A stretch of 64,000 nucleotides of DNA, taken from positions 1-64,000 of the forward strand of contig NZ_JACHIK010000001.1 of NCBI RefSeq assembly GCF_014203155.1, given 5' to 3'. Position numbers and translations under genes: made by a program. The stretch is from Shinella fusca (GTDB lineage Bacteria > Pseudomonadota > Alphaproteobacteria > Rhizobiales > Rhizobiaceae). Below are positions 27,883 to 36,699 of this stretch, one piece after another (positions within the stretch are counted from its first letter, which is position 1; each line of letters opens with the position of its first letter). Below the pieces are notes generated by a model. It saw only the letters and a program-made list of their open reading frames with translations. It was not told the DNA's origin and ran no database searches.

Positions 27883-29709
27883 TCAATTCGCCTGTTCATG
27901 CGCCTGGCGCTGGCGCTCCTCCTCGGCCGCCGCGCGCTGGCGGCCGGTGCGGGCGGCGACGATGTCGGCGGGCTGGGCATTGCCGCGCACGAGCTGCCGG
28001 CCGGCATAGATGCCGCCGACCGTCTCAAGCTCCAGCCGCCGCCGGTCGACATCGCGGAACTCCTCCACCACGTCGGCCGCAAGGTCCTCGTCCTCGCCGA
28101 GCGCCTTCAGCGTCTCGCGGCTGAAGACCAGCGCCGATTCGAAGGTCTCGCGGATCTGGAAGTCGACGCCGGCATGGATGAGGTCGAGGGCGTGGCCGCG
28201 GTCGTAGGCGCGCGCCAGCAGCGGCACGAGCGGGAACTCCTCGCGCACCACCTCGGCGGTCTTCACCGCGGCCTGCCTGTCGTCGAGGCAGATGAGGATC
28301 GCCCTTGCGGTCGCCGCGCCCGCGGCATGCAGGATGTCGATGCGCGAGCCGTCGCCGTAATAGACCTTGAAGCCGAAATCGGCGGCATCGCGCACGAACT
28401 CGGCATCCTTGTCGATCAGCGAGAGCGTGTAGCCCCGCGCCAGGAGCGGCTGGCTGACGATCTGGCCGAAGCGCCCGAAGCCGATCATCAGCACCGTGCC
28501 CTCGACGTTCTCCGGCAGCGTCAGCCCCTCGGTGGAGGGCGGCTGCTTCGGCACGAGCCGGTCGTGCAGGATGACGAAGAGCGGCGTCAGCACCATGGAG
28601 ATGATGATCGTCGCCGTGAGGATGGCGTTCTCCCGCCCGTCGAGGATGCCGGCGGAAACGGCGGCGGCGTAGAGCACGAAGGCGAATTCGCCGCCCTGCG
28701 CCATCAGCACCGCGCGCTCCAGGCTCTCGCTGTGGCAGGTGCCGACGAGGCGCGCGACGATGTAGATGAGGAGCGATTTCGCCAGCATGTAGCCGATGAT
28801 GCCCGCCACGACGAGCTTCCAGTCCGCGGCGATCACCGAAAGGTCGATCGCCATGCCGACGCCGAGGAAGAAGAGGCCGAGCAGGATGCCGCGGAACGGC
28901 TCGATATCGGCCTCGAGCTGATGGCGGAAGGCCGATTCGGAAAGGAGCACGCCGGCAAGGAAGGCGCCCATCGCCATGGAGAGCCCGGAGACCTGCATGG
29001 CGAGCGCCGAGCCGAGCACCACGAGAAGCGCCGCCGCCGTCATCACCTCGCGCGCACCGGAGGCCGCGAGAATGCGGAAGAGCGGATTGAGGAGGTAACG
29101 GCCCGCCAGCACCAGCGCCACGACGGCACCGACGGCGATGCCGATGGAAAGCCAGCGGCCGGAGGCATCCGTCGCCGCCGCGCCCGTGCCGAGCAGCGTG
29201 ACGACGGCGAGCAGCGGAACGATGGCGAGATCCTCGAAGAGCAGGATCGCCACAATGCGCTGGCCCTTGAGCGTGGAAAGCGTGCCCTTCTCCTGCAGCA
29301 TCTGCATGACGATGGCCGTGGAGGTCAGCACGAAGCCGGTGCCGGCGACGAAGGAGGGAACGAGCGGAAAGCCGAAGGCGAGGCCGATGCCCGTCAGCGC
29401 CGCCATGGCCCCGCCGACCTGGATCGCGCCGAGCCCGAAAATGTCCTTGCGCATGCCCCACAGGCGCGAAGGCTGCATTTCGAGGCCGATGATGAAGAGG
29501 AACATCACGACGCCGAGCTCGGCGACATGGATGATGGCCTGCGGATCGGCGAAGAAGCCGAGGCCGAAGGGGCCGATCGCCAGCCCGGCGGCGAGATAGC
29601 CGAGCACGGAGCCGAGCCCGATCTTCTTGAAGACGGGCGCGGCGGCAACGCCCGCCGCCAGGAGCACCACCACCTGGGTGAGATCGTTCGCGTTCGCTTC
29701 GACTGCCAA
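27883..29709 (-). CDS. Kef-type monovalent cation:proton antiporter with TrkA-N domain
   Basis: A 608-residue protein: twelve or so membrane segments of the Na+/H+ exchanger fold (FIIGLEMQPSRLWG, LGVVMFL), then a cytoplasmic RCK/TrkA-N nucleotide-binding domain beginning at about residue 405 (VLMIGFGRFGQIVSQ) with a dinucleotide fold, and a charged C-terminus. KefB/KefC efflux potassium and are gated by glutathione adducts in enterobacteria. No KefF/KefG partner lies next to it. The gene precedes a TMEM175-like channel on the same strand, so both may act on potassium. Confidence 0.92.
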   Translation of the reverse strand: MAVEANANDLTQVVVLLAAGVAAAPVFKKIGLGSVLGYLAAGLAIGPFGLGFFADPQAIIHVAELGVVMFLFIIGLEMQPSRLWGMRKDIFGLGAIQVGGAMAALTGIGLAFGFPLVPSFVAGTGFVLTSTAIVMQMLQEKGTLSTLKGQRIVAILLFEDLAIVPLLAVVTLLGTGAAATDASGRWLSIGIAVGAVVALVLAGRYLLNPLFRILAASGAREVMTAAALLVVLGSALAMQVSGLSMAMGAFLAGVLLSESAFRHQLEADIEPFRGILLGLFFLGVGMAIDLSVIAADWKLVVAGIIGYMLAKSLLIYIVARLVGTCHSESLERAVLMAQGGEFAFVLYAAAVSAGILDGRENAILTATIIISMVLTPLFVILHDRLVPKQPPSTEGLTLPENVEGTVLMIGFGRFGQIVSQPLLARGYTLSLIDKDAEFVRDAADFGFKVYYGDGSRIDILHAAGAATARAILICLDDRQAAVKTAEVVREEFPLVPLLARAYDRGHALDLIHAGVDFQIRETFESALVFSRETLKALGEDEDLAADVVEEFRDVDRRRLELETVGGIYAGRQLVRGNAQPADIVAARTGRQRAAAEEERQRQAHEQAN

Positions 29710-29763
29710 AGGTCCGTCTCCGTTGCTTGCCGGTGGACGCAGCCTTCGGCGGCGGCCCTGCGG

Positions 29764-30138
29764 TTATCGCGGCTTTTCGGATATATCGCGGCTCATGCCC
29801 TTCTCCGCAAGCTCGCGCTCGTAGCCGGCGAAGAGCTCGGCGCCCTTTTCCCCGAGTTCGCGAAGATAGGACCAGGTATAGATGCCGGTATCGTGCATGT
29901 CGTCGAAACCGATGCGGACGGCATAGTTGCCGGTGGGCGTCATGGAGAGGATGGCGACGTTGCGCTTGCCCGGCACCGTCACCTTCTGTCCCGGCCCGTG
30001 CCCCTGCACCTCGGCGGAGGGCGAGAGGACGCGCAGCAGCTCGGCGGAAAGATCGAAGGCCGCGCCGTCGTTGAAGGTCACGACGAGGCGCTGGTGGTCC
30101 TTCGAGACGCGCAGTTCGGTCGGCCAAAGGTCGCTCAT
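29764..30138 (-). CDS. DUF971 protein
   Basis: A 124-residue cytoplasmic protein with the DUF971 (gamma-butyrobetaine hydroxylase N-terminal-like) fold: WPTELRVSKDHQRL, DLSAELLRVLSPSAEVQGHG and YAVRIGFDDMHDTGIYTW. In eukaryotic hydroxylases this domain binds zinc; here it stands alone and the usual Cys ligands are not evident. ATG 30138 follows AAGGAACC; an upstream GTG at 30156 is possible. It lies just before the divergent moaA, and DUF971 genes are often found near molybdenum or iron-sulfur genes, but no role is proven. Confidence 0.85.
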   Translation of the reverse strand: MSDLWPTELRVSKDHQRLVVTFNDGAAFDLSAELLRVLSPSAEVQGHGPGQKVTVPGKRNVAILSMTPTGNYAVRIGFDDMHDTGIYTWSYLRELGEKGAELFAGYERELAEKGMSRDISEKPR

Positions 30139-30278
30139 GCCGGTTCCTTTCTTCACGATTTCGCGAAGGACTATGCCGCAAGCCGGGGATGTGCAAGGCT
30201 GAAAATGCTGTCATAATTGCCGCACCGGCTTGACGGAGCGCCCCGCGCGCACGACATGTCGGGAATGGAGGACGTGCA

Positions 30279-31325
30279 TTGAATTCGTTTACGGGACAAT
30301 GGAGCGGCGCGGACCGCGTCGCGCAATCCGACACGCCGATGATCGACCCCTTCGGGCGCGCGATCACGTATCTGCGCGTCTCGGTGACGGACCGCTGCGA
30401 TTTCCGCTGTACCTATTGCATGGCGGAGAACATGACGTTCCTGCCGAAGAAGGACCTCCTGACGCTGGAAGAGCTGAACCGGCTCTGTTCCGCCTTCATC
30501 GCCAAGGGCGTGCGCAAGCTGCGGCTGACCGGCGGCGAACCCTTGGTGCGCAAGAACATCATGCATCTCGTGCGCGAGCTCGGCCGGCAGGTGCATGACG
30601 GCCGCCTCGACGAACTGACGCTGACGACGAACGGCTCGCAGCTGGCAAGACACGCAGCCGAACTGGCGGACTGCGGCGTGCGCCGCATCAACGTCTCGCT
30701 CGACACGCTCGACACGCAGAAATTCAAGGCCATCACCCGCTGGGGCGAGCTTTCCAAGGTCATGGAAGGCATCGACGCCGCGCAGGCCGCCGGCCTCAAG
30801 ATCAAGATCAACGCCGTCGCCCTCAAGGACTTCAACGACCGCGAGATCCCCGAACTGATGCGCTGGGCGCACGGGCGCGGCATGGACCTCACCCTCATCG
30901 AGACCATGCCGATGGGCGAGATCGAGGAGGACCGCACCGACCGCTACATGCCGCTGTCGGAAATGCGCGCGCGCCTTGCCGAGGACTTCACGCTGACGGA
31001 GAACGCCTACCGCACCGGCGGCCCGGCGCGCTACGTGACGGTCGAGGAGACCGGCGGGCGCCTCGGCTTCATCACGCCGATGACGCATAATTTCTGCGAA
31101 AGCTGCAACCGCGTCCGCCTCACCTGCACCGGCACGCTCTACATGTGCCTCGGACAGAACGACGCGGCGGACCTGCGCCTGCCGCTGCGCGCCTCCGAGG
31201 ACGACGCGCTCCTCTCGCAGGCGATCGACGAGGCCATCGCCCGCAAGCCCAAGGGCCACGACTTCATCATCGACCGCCGCAACCGCCCCGCCGTCGCCCG
31301 CCACATGAGCGTCACCGGCGGCTGA
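30279..31325 (+). CDS. moaA: GTP 3',8-cyclase MoaA
   Basis: Radical-SAM enzyme that with MoaC converts GTP to cyclic pyranopterin monophosphate, the first step of molybdenum cofactor synthesis. The SAM cluster is bound by Cys40, Cys44 and Cys47 ([10 protein letters not shown]), the GTP-binding second cluster by Cys273, Cys276 and Cys290 ([17 protein letters not shown]), and the C-terminal Gly-Gly tail is present. The start is TTG 30279 with GGAGG 7 nt upstream; an in-frame ATG at 30339 lacks this. 348 aa. mobA and mobB lie 4 kb away on the same strand. Confidence 0.95.
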   Translation: MNSFTGQWSGADRVAQSDTPMIDPFGRAITYLRVSVTDRCDFRCTYCMAENMTFLPKKDLLTLEELNRLCSAFIAKGVRKLRLTGGEPLVRKNIMHLVRELGRQVHDGRLDELTLTTNGSQLARHAAELADCGVRRINVSLDTLDTQKFKAITRWGELSKVMEGIDAAQAAGLKIKINAVALKDFNDREIPELMRWAHGRGMDLTLIETMPMGEIEEDRTDRYMPLSEMRARLAEDFTLTENAYRTGGPARYVTVEETGGRLGFITPMTHNFCESCNRVRLTCTGTLYMCLGQNDAADLRLPLRASEDDALLSQAIDEAIARKPKGHDFIIDRRNRPAVARHMSVTGG

Positions 31326-31347
31326 CCTTTCCTCTTCAGTTCCCCGA

Positions 31348-31387
31348 ACGAAAACGGCCGGGCTTTCGCCCGGCCGTTCCGTTTTCG
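31348..31387. terminator. Bidirectional terminator between moaA and MCP
   Basis: AAAACGGCCGGGC, loop TTTC, GCCCGGCCGTT then CCGTTTT. A strong stem with A run on one side and T run on the other, between two convergent genes. Confidence 0.88.
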
Positions 31388-31401
31388 CAAACCCGTACCG
31401 C

Positions 31402-33945
31402 CTACGCGGCGTAGTGCTCGCCGTAGGCGTCGCCCGGCCGCGCTTCGAGATCGCGGGTCTTGAAGTGGTCGATCTTCTCGTTGAGCGTCTGCACGCGGCG
31501 GCGCAGGCCGTGGATCTCGGCGGTATTCTCCTCCACCATCGCCGCGTTCTGCTGCGTGATGAGCTCGACCTGGTGCACGGCCTGGTTCACCTCGTTGATG
31601 CCGTCGTACTGCGCGGCGGCGGCAGCCTCGATCTTGCTGACGAGCGTGTGGATCGAGGAGATGTGCTCGTTGATCACCGTCAGCGCCTCGCCGGTCTCGG
31701 TGACGAGCGAGACGCCGTTGCGCACCTGCGCCGAGCTGTCGGAGATGAGGCCCTTGATCTCGCGGGCAGCCCCCGCGCAGCGCTGGGCAAGCTCGCGCAC
31801 TTCCTGCGCGACCACCGCAAAGCCGCGGCCGGCCTCGCCCGCACGCGCCGCCTCGACGCCGGCATTGAGCGCGAGCAGGTTCGTCTGGAAGGCGATCTCG
31901 TCGATCACCGAGATGATCGTGCTGATCTTCTCCGAGGACTTGTTGATCTGGTCCATCGCGTCGACCGCCTTGGCCACGACCTCGCCGGAGCGGCGGGCAT
32001 AGTTGTGCGTCTCGTCGACCGAAACGGCGGTCTTCTGCGCGCTTTCGGCCGTCGAGCGGACGATCTCGGTGAGCTGGCGAAGGGCGCGCGAGCTTTCCTC
32101 CAGCGCGGCGGCCTGCTGCTCCGTGCGCCGGGCAAGATCGTCGGCGGAAACGGCAAGGTTGCCCGTGCCGCTGTTGATCTCCAGCGTCGTGGCGCGCACG
32201 TCGGAAAGCGTCACACGCAGCGCCTCGACGGCGTTGTTGTAGGTGCGGGCCATCGCGACATATTCGGCAGCCAGCGCCTCCGTCATGCTTTCCTCCAGAT
32301 TGCCGGCGGCAAGCTGGCCGAGCACTTCGGAAAGCGCCGTCAGCGCCTCGGTCTGCTCGGCTTCGATGCGGGCGCGCTCGCTGGCGCGGCGGGCCTGCTC
32401 CTCGGCCGTCAGCTGGCGCTGGGCCTCGGCCTCCTGTTCCAGGCGGATGTTTTCGAGCGCGGCATCGCGGAAGACGGCGACCGAGCGCACCATGTCGCCG
32501 ATCTCGTCGCCGCGGTTGCGCCCGTCGATGGAGATGTCGAGGTCGCCGCTGGCAAGGCGCGACATGGCCTCGGTGACGCGCTTCAGCGGCCCGCGCAGGG
32601 TCTCGACCAGCATCAGGCCGCCGATGATGGCCAGCAGCGTGCCGGCGACCATCGCGATGATGGAGACGTTGGCGGAACGCTGGCTGTCCTTCTTGCCGGC
32701 CTCCTGGGCGCTGGAGACGAACTGTTCGAGCGTCTGGCTGGCGCTTGCGACCGAGGCATAGGCGGTTGCGCGCGCGGCCTGCCATTTCTCGCCGACGGCG
32801 ATGAGGTCGCCGCTGCCCTTCTCGATGCGGGCGAGCGACGGCGCGAGCTTCTGCGCAAGATCGCGCAGCGCCGCATTCTTGCCGCCGAGCTTGGCGAGCT
32901 CCGCCGCGCTCGCGCTCACGGCCTTGATGTCGGCGAGGATGGCGTCGCGGCTCGCCTCGTCGAGCTTGCGGTGCAGCTCGCTGATATGCAGGCGCGTTTC
33001 GTCGATGCCCTTGAACGTGTCGCCCATGAGCGTGATCAGCGTCTTGAGGAGCGCGATCTCTGCATCCATGCCGACGAAGCGCTTGGCGGCGGTGTCGGAA
33101 TTCTTGCCGGCTTCCTTGACGAAATCGGCATCGAACTTGGAAAGGCTCGTCAGCACCGGCACGAACTTCGCCTTCTTGGAATCGGCGTCGTCGGTGCCGG
33201 CGAGGATTTCCTTCACCGTGGCGATTTCCGTTTCGAGCGGCTTGATCTTCTCCAGCGCCTTGGGCGAGGCGATGGCCCTGGACTCGTCGAGCTGCTTGAG
33301 GAGCTGCGGCAGGTAGGTCTCGGCCGCCTTCACCTTGTCTTCCGGCTTCATCGCGAGCGCGACGGGCTTGCGGAACTTGCCGATGCGCTCGGCGAGCCCC
33401 TGGTAGGCGGCGGCATCGAAGAGCAGCGCCTTGGCGAAGGCTTCCTTCTCGCCCGATTCGGCACGGATGACGCCGATCTGCTTTTCGGCAAACTCGCCGT
33501 CCTTCGCCATGGCCGCCAGCGCCCCTTCGAGCTCGGCGGTGACGGTGTTGCGTTCCTGGTCGATGGCCCAGAGCGTGTCGGTCTCGCCGCGCATCGTGGC
33601 GGCGAGCGAGACGACCGAGGCGATCTTGGCCTTCTCCGCCGCGTCGGGCAGGAGGGCGTCGAGGGCGCGGATGCCCGCTTCCTGCTCGTCGATGCGCGCC
33701 TGCAGCGCGTTGCGGGTCTCCTCGCCCGGCCGGTCCGCGAAGTCCTGCAGCCCGGTGCGCAGGTTCTGGAAATGCGACAGGCTGTTGATCGTCTCTCGCG
33801 TCACCGTCATGTGGCCGTTCAGCGTGCTGGCCGTGAAATAGCCGACGAGGCCGATGCCCGCGATCAGCGCGACGAGAGGGATGACGAAGAGCAGCACCTT
33901 GGTGACGATGCGGCGCTGCTGGAGCAGGCGGTCGATGAAGGACAT
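31402..33945 (-). CDS. Methyl-accepting chemotaxis protein with large periplasmic domain
   Basis: An 847-residue chemoreceptor. The N-terminal membrane segment (VTKVLLFVIPLVALIAGIG) is followed by a helical periplasmic domain of some 430 residues, a second membrane segment (VSIIAMVAGTLLAIIGG), two HAMP-type regions and a cytoplasmic signalling domain with the conserved hairpin (EIAFQTNLLALNAGVEAAR region). The large all-helical periplasmic part resembles HBM-type sensors, but ligand cannot be predicted. ATG 33945 follows GGGGAAAC; the frame is open further to 34209 without start support. No che genes are adjacent. A C-terminal pentapeptide for CheR binding is not evident (ends EHYAA). Confidence 0.9.
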   Translation of the reverse strand: MSFIDRLLQQRRIVTKVLLFVIPLVALIAGIGLVGYFTASTLNGHMTVTRETINSLSHFQNLRTGLQDFADRPGEETRNALQARIDEQEAGIRALDALLPDAAEKAKIASVVSLAATMRGETDTLWAIDQERNTVTAELEGALAAMAKDGEFAEKQIGVIRAESGEKEAFAKALLFDAAAYQGLAERIGKFRKPVALAMKPEDKVKAAETYLPQLLKQLDESRAIASPKALEKIKPLETEIATVKEILAGTDDADSKKAKFVPVLTSLSKFDADFVKEAGKNSDTAAKRFVGMDAEIALLKTLITLMGDTFKGIDETRLHISELHRKLDEASRDAILADIKAVSASAAELAKLGGKNAALRDLAQKLAPSLARIEKGSGDLIAVGEKWQAARATAYASVASASQTLEQFVSSAQEAGKKDSQRSANVSIIAMVAGTLLAIIGGLMLVETLRGPLKRVTEAMSRLASGDLDISIDGRNRGDEIGDMVRSVAVFRDAALENIRLEQEAEAQRQLTAEEQARRASERARIEAEQTEALTALSEVLGQLAAGNLEESMTEALAAEYVAMARTYNNAVEALRVTLSDVRATTLEINSGTGNLAVSADDLARRTEQQAAALEESSRALRQLTEIVRSTAESAQKTAVSVDETHNYARRSGEVVAKAVDAMDQINKSSEKISTIISVIDEIAFQTNLLALNAGVEAARAGEAGRGFAVVAQEVRELAQRCAGAAREIKGLISDSSAQVRNGVSLVTETGEALTVINEHISSIHTLVSKIEAAAAAQYDGINEVNQAVHQVELITQQNAAMVEENTAEIHGLRRRVQTLNEKIDHFKTRDLEARPGDAYGEHYAA

Positions 33946-34290
33946 GGTTTCCCCGGCATTTATGGCGGCCAAATCCCCGTGGGTGCCGGTCAAAGCGGAC
34001 ATGGCCGCGAATGCTCGCCCTGCGAGCGCGGCCGTCCTGTCGTTGTCGGGGCCTGCCGGCCTTCCACCAGGCGGCGCGCCCTCACCCGTCGCATCATGCG
34101 AACGCTCATTGGGGTAACGCAACGATAGGCGCCGAAACTTAATGAAACCCTTCGGGGCGCTTGTGAGGAACTGCGGTTGCGGCAAGGCGCCGCACGTTCC
34201 GGCATCCACCCCGATCGTTCCCGCGCGTTCGGCGATGACATGGCCCCCGCATTCGTCCTATGAGAGTGGGACAGACGCACGGAGCCATCG
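33946..34290. other. Intergenic region between MCP and EamA genes
   Basis: 345 bp separating divergent genes. Frames here are antisense continuations of the flanking high-GC frames and carry no family signature. I see no convincing promoter pair, hairpin or repeat; it presumably holds the promoters of both genes. Confidence 0.4.
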
Positions 34291-35196
34291 ATGAACCCCT
34301 CCCGCAACGCCACCGGCGCGCTTCTCATGGTCATCGCCATGGCGGCCTTCACCTGCAACGATGCCCTCGTCAAATCCACCACCGGCGCCATGAACACCGG
34401 GCAGATCCTCTTCGTGCGCGGCGCGATGACGAGCGTGCTGGTCGTCGCCATCGCCTGGTGGATGGGCGCGCTGCGCTCCTGGCGGGTCATGCTGCAGCCG
34501 GCCCTCCTCCTGCGCCTTGCGGCGGAGATCCTCGCCTCGATCACCTATATTTCCGCGCTCGGCGCCATGCCGCTCGCCAATACCGCGGCCATCCTCCAGT
34601 CGCTGCCGCTCGCCGTCACGCTGGGAGCGGCGCTCTTCCTCGGCGAGAAGGTCGGCTGGCGGCGGTGGCTGGCGATCGCGGCCGGCTTCGTCGGCGTGCT
34701 CATCATCATCCGCCCGGGGCCGGACGGGTTCTCCACCGCCGCGATCTACGTCATCGCCTCGGTCATCGGCGCGGCGACGCGCGACCTTGCCACGCGCAGG
34801 ATCAGCAGCGACGTGCCCTCCATCTTCGTCAGCGTCATCACCGCCATCGCCATCAGCACGGTCGGCGGCCTGCTCGTTGCGCCGATGGGCGGCTGGCAGC
34901 CGATGGCGCCCGGCGTGCTTGCAAGGCTGGCGCTTGCGAGCGTACTGCTCCTCATCGGCTACCAGACGATCGTCAGCGCCATGCGCACCGGCGAGATCTC
35001 CTTCATCGCGCCCTTCCGCTATACGAGCCTCATCTGGGCGATGGGCATCGGCTTCCTGTTCTTCGGCGAATTGCCGGATTTCTGGATGGCGACGGGCGTT
35101 GCGATCATCGTCGCCTCCGGCCTCTACACCTTCTACCGCGAGAACCTGCGCCGCACGCAGGCGGTCGCGGGAAGCTGCGTGCCCGAAGCGCCCTGA
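34291..35196 (+). CDS. EamA family (DMT) transporter
   Basis: A 301-residue protein with ten predicted membrane segments made of two EamA repeats: AAFTCNDALVKSTTG and ALGAMPLANTAAILQSLPLA in the first, and TRDLATRRIS to IAPFRYTSLIWAMGIG in the second. EamA proteins export metabolites or amino acids; specificity cannot be told. It precedes mobA by 53 bp on the same strand and may be co-transcribed with mobAB, though without a known link. Confidence 0.92.
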   Translation: MNPSRNATGALLMVIAMAAFTCNDALVKSTTGAMNTGQILFVRGAMTSVLVVAIAWWMGALRSWRVMLQPALLLRLAAEILASITYISALGAMPLANTAAILQSLPLAVTLGAALFLGEKVGWRRWLAIAAGFVGVLIIIRPGPDGFSTAAIYVIASVIGAATRDLATRRISSDVPSIFVSVITAIAISTVGGLLVAPMGGWQPMAPGVLARLALASVLLLIGYQTIVSAMRTGEISFIAPFRYTSLIWAMGIGFLFFGELPDFWMATGVAIIVASGLYTFYRENLRRTQAVAGSCVPEAP

Positions 35197-35249
35197 CGGC
35201 TTGCCGGCGGGCGCCGCGCGGACTAGACGGAGGCAGGAGGAAAGCGGCG

Positions 35250-35888
35250 ATGGCGACGACGACAGAAGACATACCGGGTGTGATCCTGGCGGGCGGCCTC
35301 TCCTCGCGCATGGGCGAGGACAAGGCCCGCATCCGGCTTGGCGGCGTCTGCCTTCTCGACCGCGCCGCCCGGCGGCTCGCCCCGCAGGTCAGCGCCCTTG
35401 CCGTCAACGCCAACGGCCCGGTGCTCTTTGCCGAGGGCGAGGAACTGCCGGTCTTCGCCGATCTCGATACGGCCCGCGCCGGCCCGCTCGGCGGTATCCT
35501 CGCCGCCCTCGACCACGCCGGAAAGCACCATCCCGGCGCCAGCCATGTGGCGACCGTGCCGATCGACAGCCCGTTCTTCCCCGCCGATCTCGTCGCGCGG
35601 CTCGCCCGCGCCGCCGACGGCCCCGAGCGGATCGTCGCGGCCCGCTCGGCCGGCGGGCTCCACCCGGTCTTCGCGCTCTGGCCGGTCGCCCTTGCTGGCG
35701 ACCTTGCCGCCTGGCTTGCCGGCGGCGGGGCGCTGCGCGTGCGCAGCTATCTCGAGCGCCATCAGGCCCGCGAGGTCGCCTTCCCTCCCGTCGAGACGCC
35801 GCGCGGCCCGCTCGACCCGTTCTTCAACATCAATACGCCCGACGACCTCGCCGCGGCGGAAAACTGGCTCTGGATACTGGAACGATGA
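35250..35888 (+). CDS. mobA: Molybdenum cofactor guanylyltransferase MobA
   Basis: Attaches GMP to molybdopterin to form the bis-MGD cofactor of enzymes such as nitrate reductase and formate dehydrogenase. The 212-residue protein opens with the nucleotidyltransferase motif ILAGGLSSRMGEDKA, has the metal-binding PIDSPFF and ends NINTPDDL. ATG 35250 has AGGAGG (35235-35240) upstream; the longer frame to 34260 is a shadow of the EamA gene. Its stop overlaps the mobB start (ATGA). Confidence 0.95.
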   Translation: MATTTEDIPGVILAGGLSSRMGEDKARIRLGGVCLLDRAARRLAPQVSALAVNANGPVLFAEGEELPVFADLDTARAGPLGGILAALDHAGKHHPGASHVATVPIDSPFFPADLVARLARAADGPERIVAARSAGGLHPVFALWPVALAGDLAAWLAGGGALRVRSYLERHQAREVAFPPVETPRGPLDPFFNINTPDDLAAAENWLWILER

Positions 35889-36403
35889 CACAACCGAAGG
35901 TCTTCGGCATCGCCGGCTGGAAGAATTCCGGCAAGACGGGCCTTGCCGTCCGCCTCGTCAGCGAACTGGTCGCGCGCGGCTATCGCGTGTCGACCGTCAA
36001 GCACGCCCACCACGATTTCGACATCGACAAGGTCGGCGCCGACAGCTACCGCCACCGGCAGGCGGGCGCCCACGAGGTCACCATCGTTTCCGGCACGCGC
36101 TATGCCATCATGCACGAGCTGCGCGGCGCGCCGGAACCGTCCTTCGCGGAAATCCTCGCGCGCCTTGCCCCGTGCGATCTCGTGCTGATCGAGGGCTACA
36201 AGCGCGAGCCCATCCCCAAGATCGAGGCCCGCCGGCTGGCCGCCGCCAACCGCACGCCGCTCGCCCCCGAGGACCCGCATATCGCCGCTATCGCCGCCGA
36301 CCATAGGGTGACCGACACGGCGCTTCCCGTCTTCGACCTCGACGACACCACCGCCATCGCCGATTTCGTGGTGCGCATCACGGGACTTGCGAAACCGGCA
36401 TGA
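35885..36403 (+). CDS. mobB: Molybdopterin-guanine dinucleotide biosynthesis adapter MobB
   Basis: A 172-residue P-loop GTPase that helps MobA. Walker A is GWKNSGKTGLA near the N-terminus, HAHHDFDIDKVGADSYRHR is the family core, and LIEGYKREPIPKIE the C-terminal conserved region. Start ATG 35885 overlaps the mobA stop, so the two are translationally coupled. Downstream is a REP pair and the convergent OmpA gene. Confidence 0.95.
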   Translation: MTQPKVFGIAGWKNSGKTGLAVRLVSELVARGYRVSTVKHAHHDFDIDKVGADSYRHRQAGAHEVTIVSGTRYAIMHELRGAPEPSFAEILARLAPCDLVLIEGYKREPIPKIEARRLAAANRTPLAPEDPHIAAIAADHRVTDTALPVFDLDDTTAIADFVVRITGLAKPA

Positions 36404-36522
36404 AAAAGGCCGTGGGATCGTCTCCGCGGCCTCGATTGGATGGCAAATGCTCCAAACGTCTCCGCCGTCCCTCGAACCTCTCCGTCGTTATCCCACTCCT
36501 CCATCGCCACCCTCCACCTCTC

Positions 36523-36615
36523 CGTCGTCATCCTCGGGCTTGACCCGAGGATCCACGCAGCACCCGCCGAGGATGATGAGGTATGGATCCTCGGGTCAAG
36601 CCCGAGGATGACGAC
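36523..36615. repeat. Paired REP-like palindromes (copy pair 2)
   Basis: Copy one: GTCATCCTCGGGCTTGACCC with GAGGATCCAC following (36527-36555). Copy two, inverted: ATGGATCCTCGGGTCAAGCC with CGAGGATGACG following (36583-36613). They lie between the convergent mobB and OmpA genes in an otherwise non-coding 296-bp gap, and the pair could fold as a large hairpin on either transcript. Confidence 0.92.
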
Positions 36616-36699
36616 GGAGGGGTTGGGCAGTCTGCAATAGTCTCCAACAGTAAGCCGAGGCCGCGGCAAAAAACCCGCGGCCTCTCTCGCCAGACCCGC

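Noticed and set aside
25497-28082. 861-codon open frame on the minus strand
   Set aside because: It is an out-of-frame shadow of the LtrA and TMEM175 genes; the translated sequence is Arg/Ala/His-rich without any family motif.
27898-30216. 772-codon open frame on the plus strand
   Set aside because: Antisense to the Kef-like and DUF971 genes; composition is the usual high-GC artefact.
31414-34128. 904-codon open frame opposite the chemoreceptor
   Set aside because: Fully antisense to a clear MCP; repeats and Asp/His/Arg-rich content come from the MCP codons.
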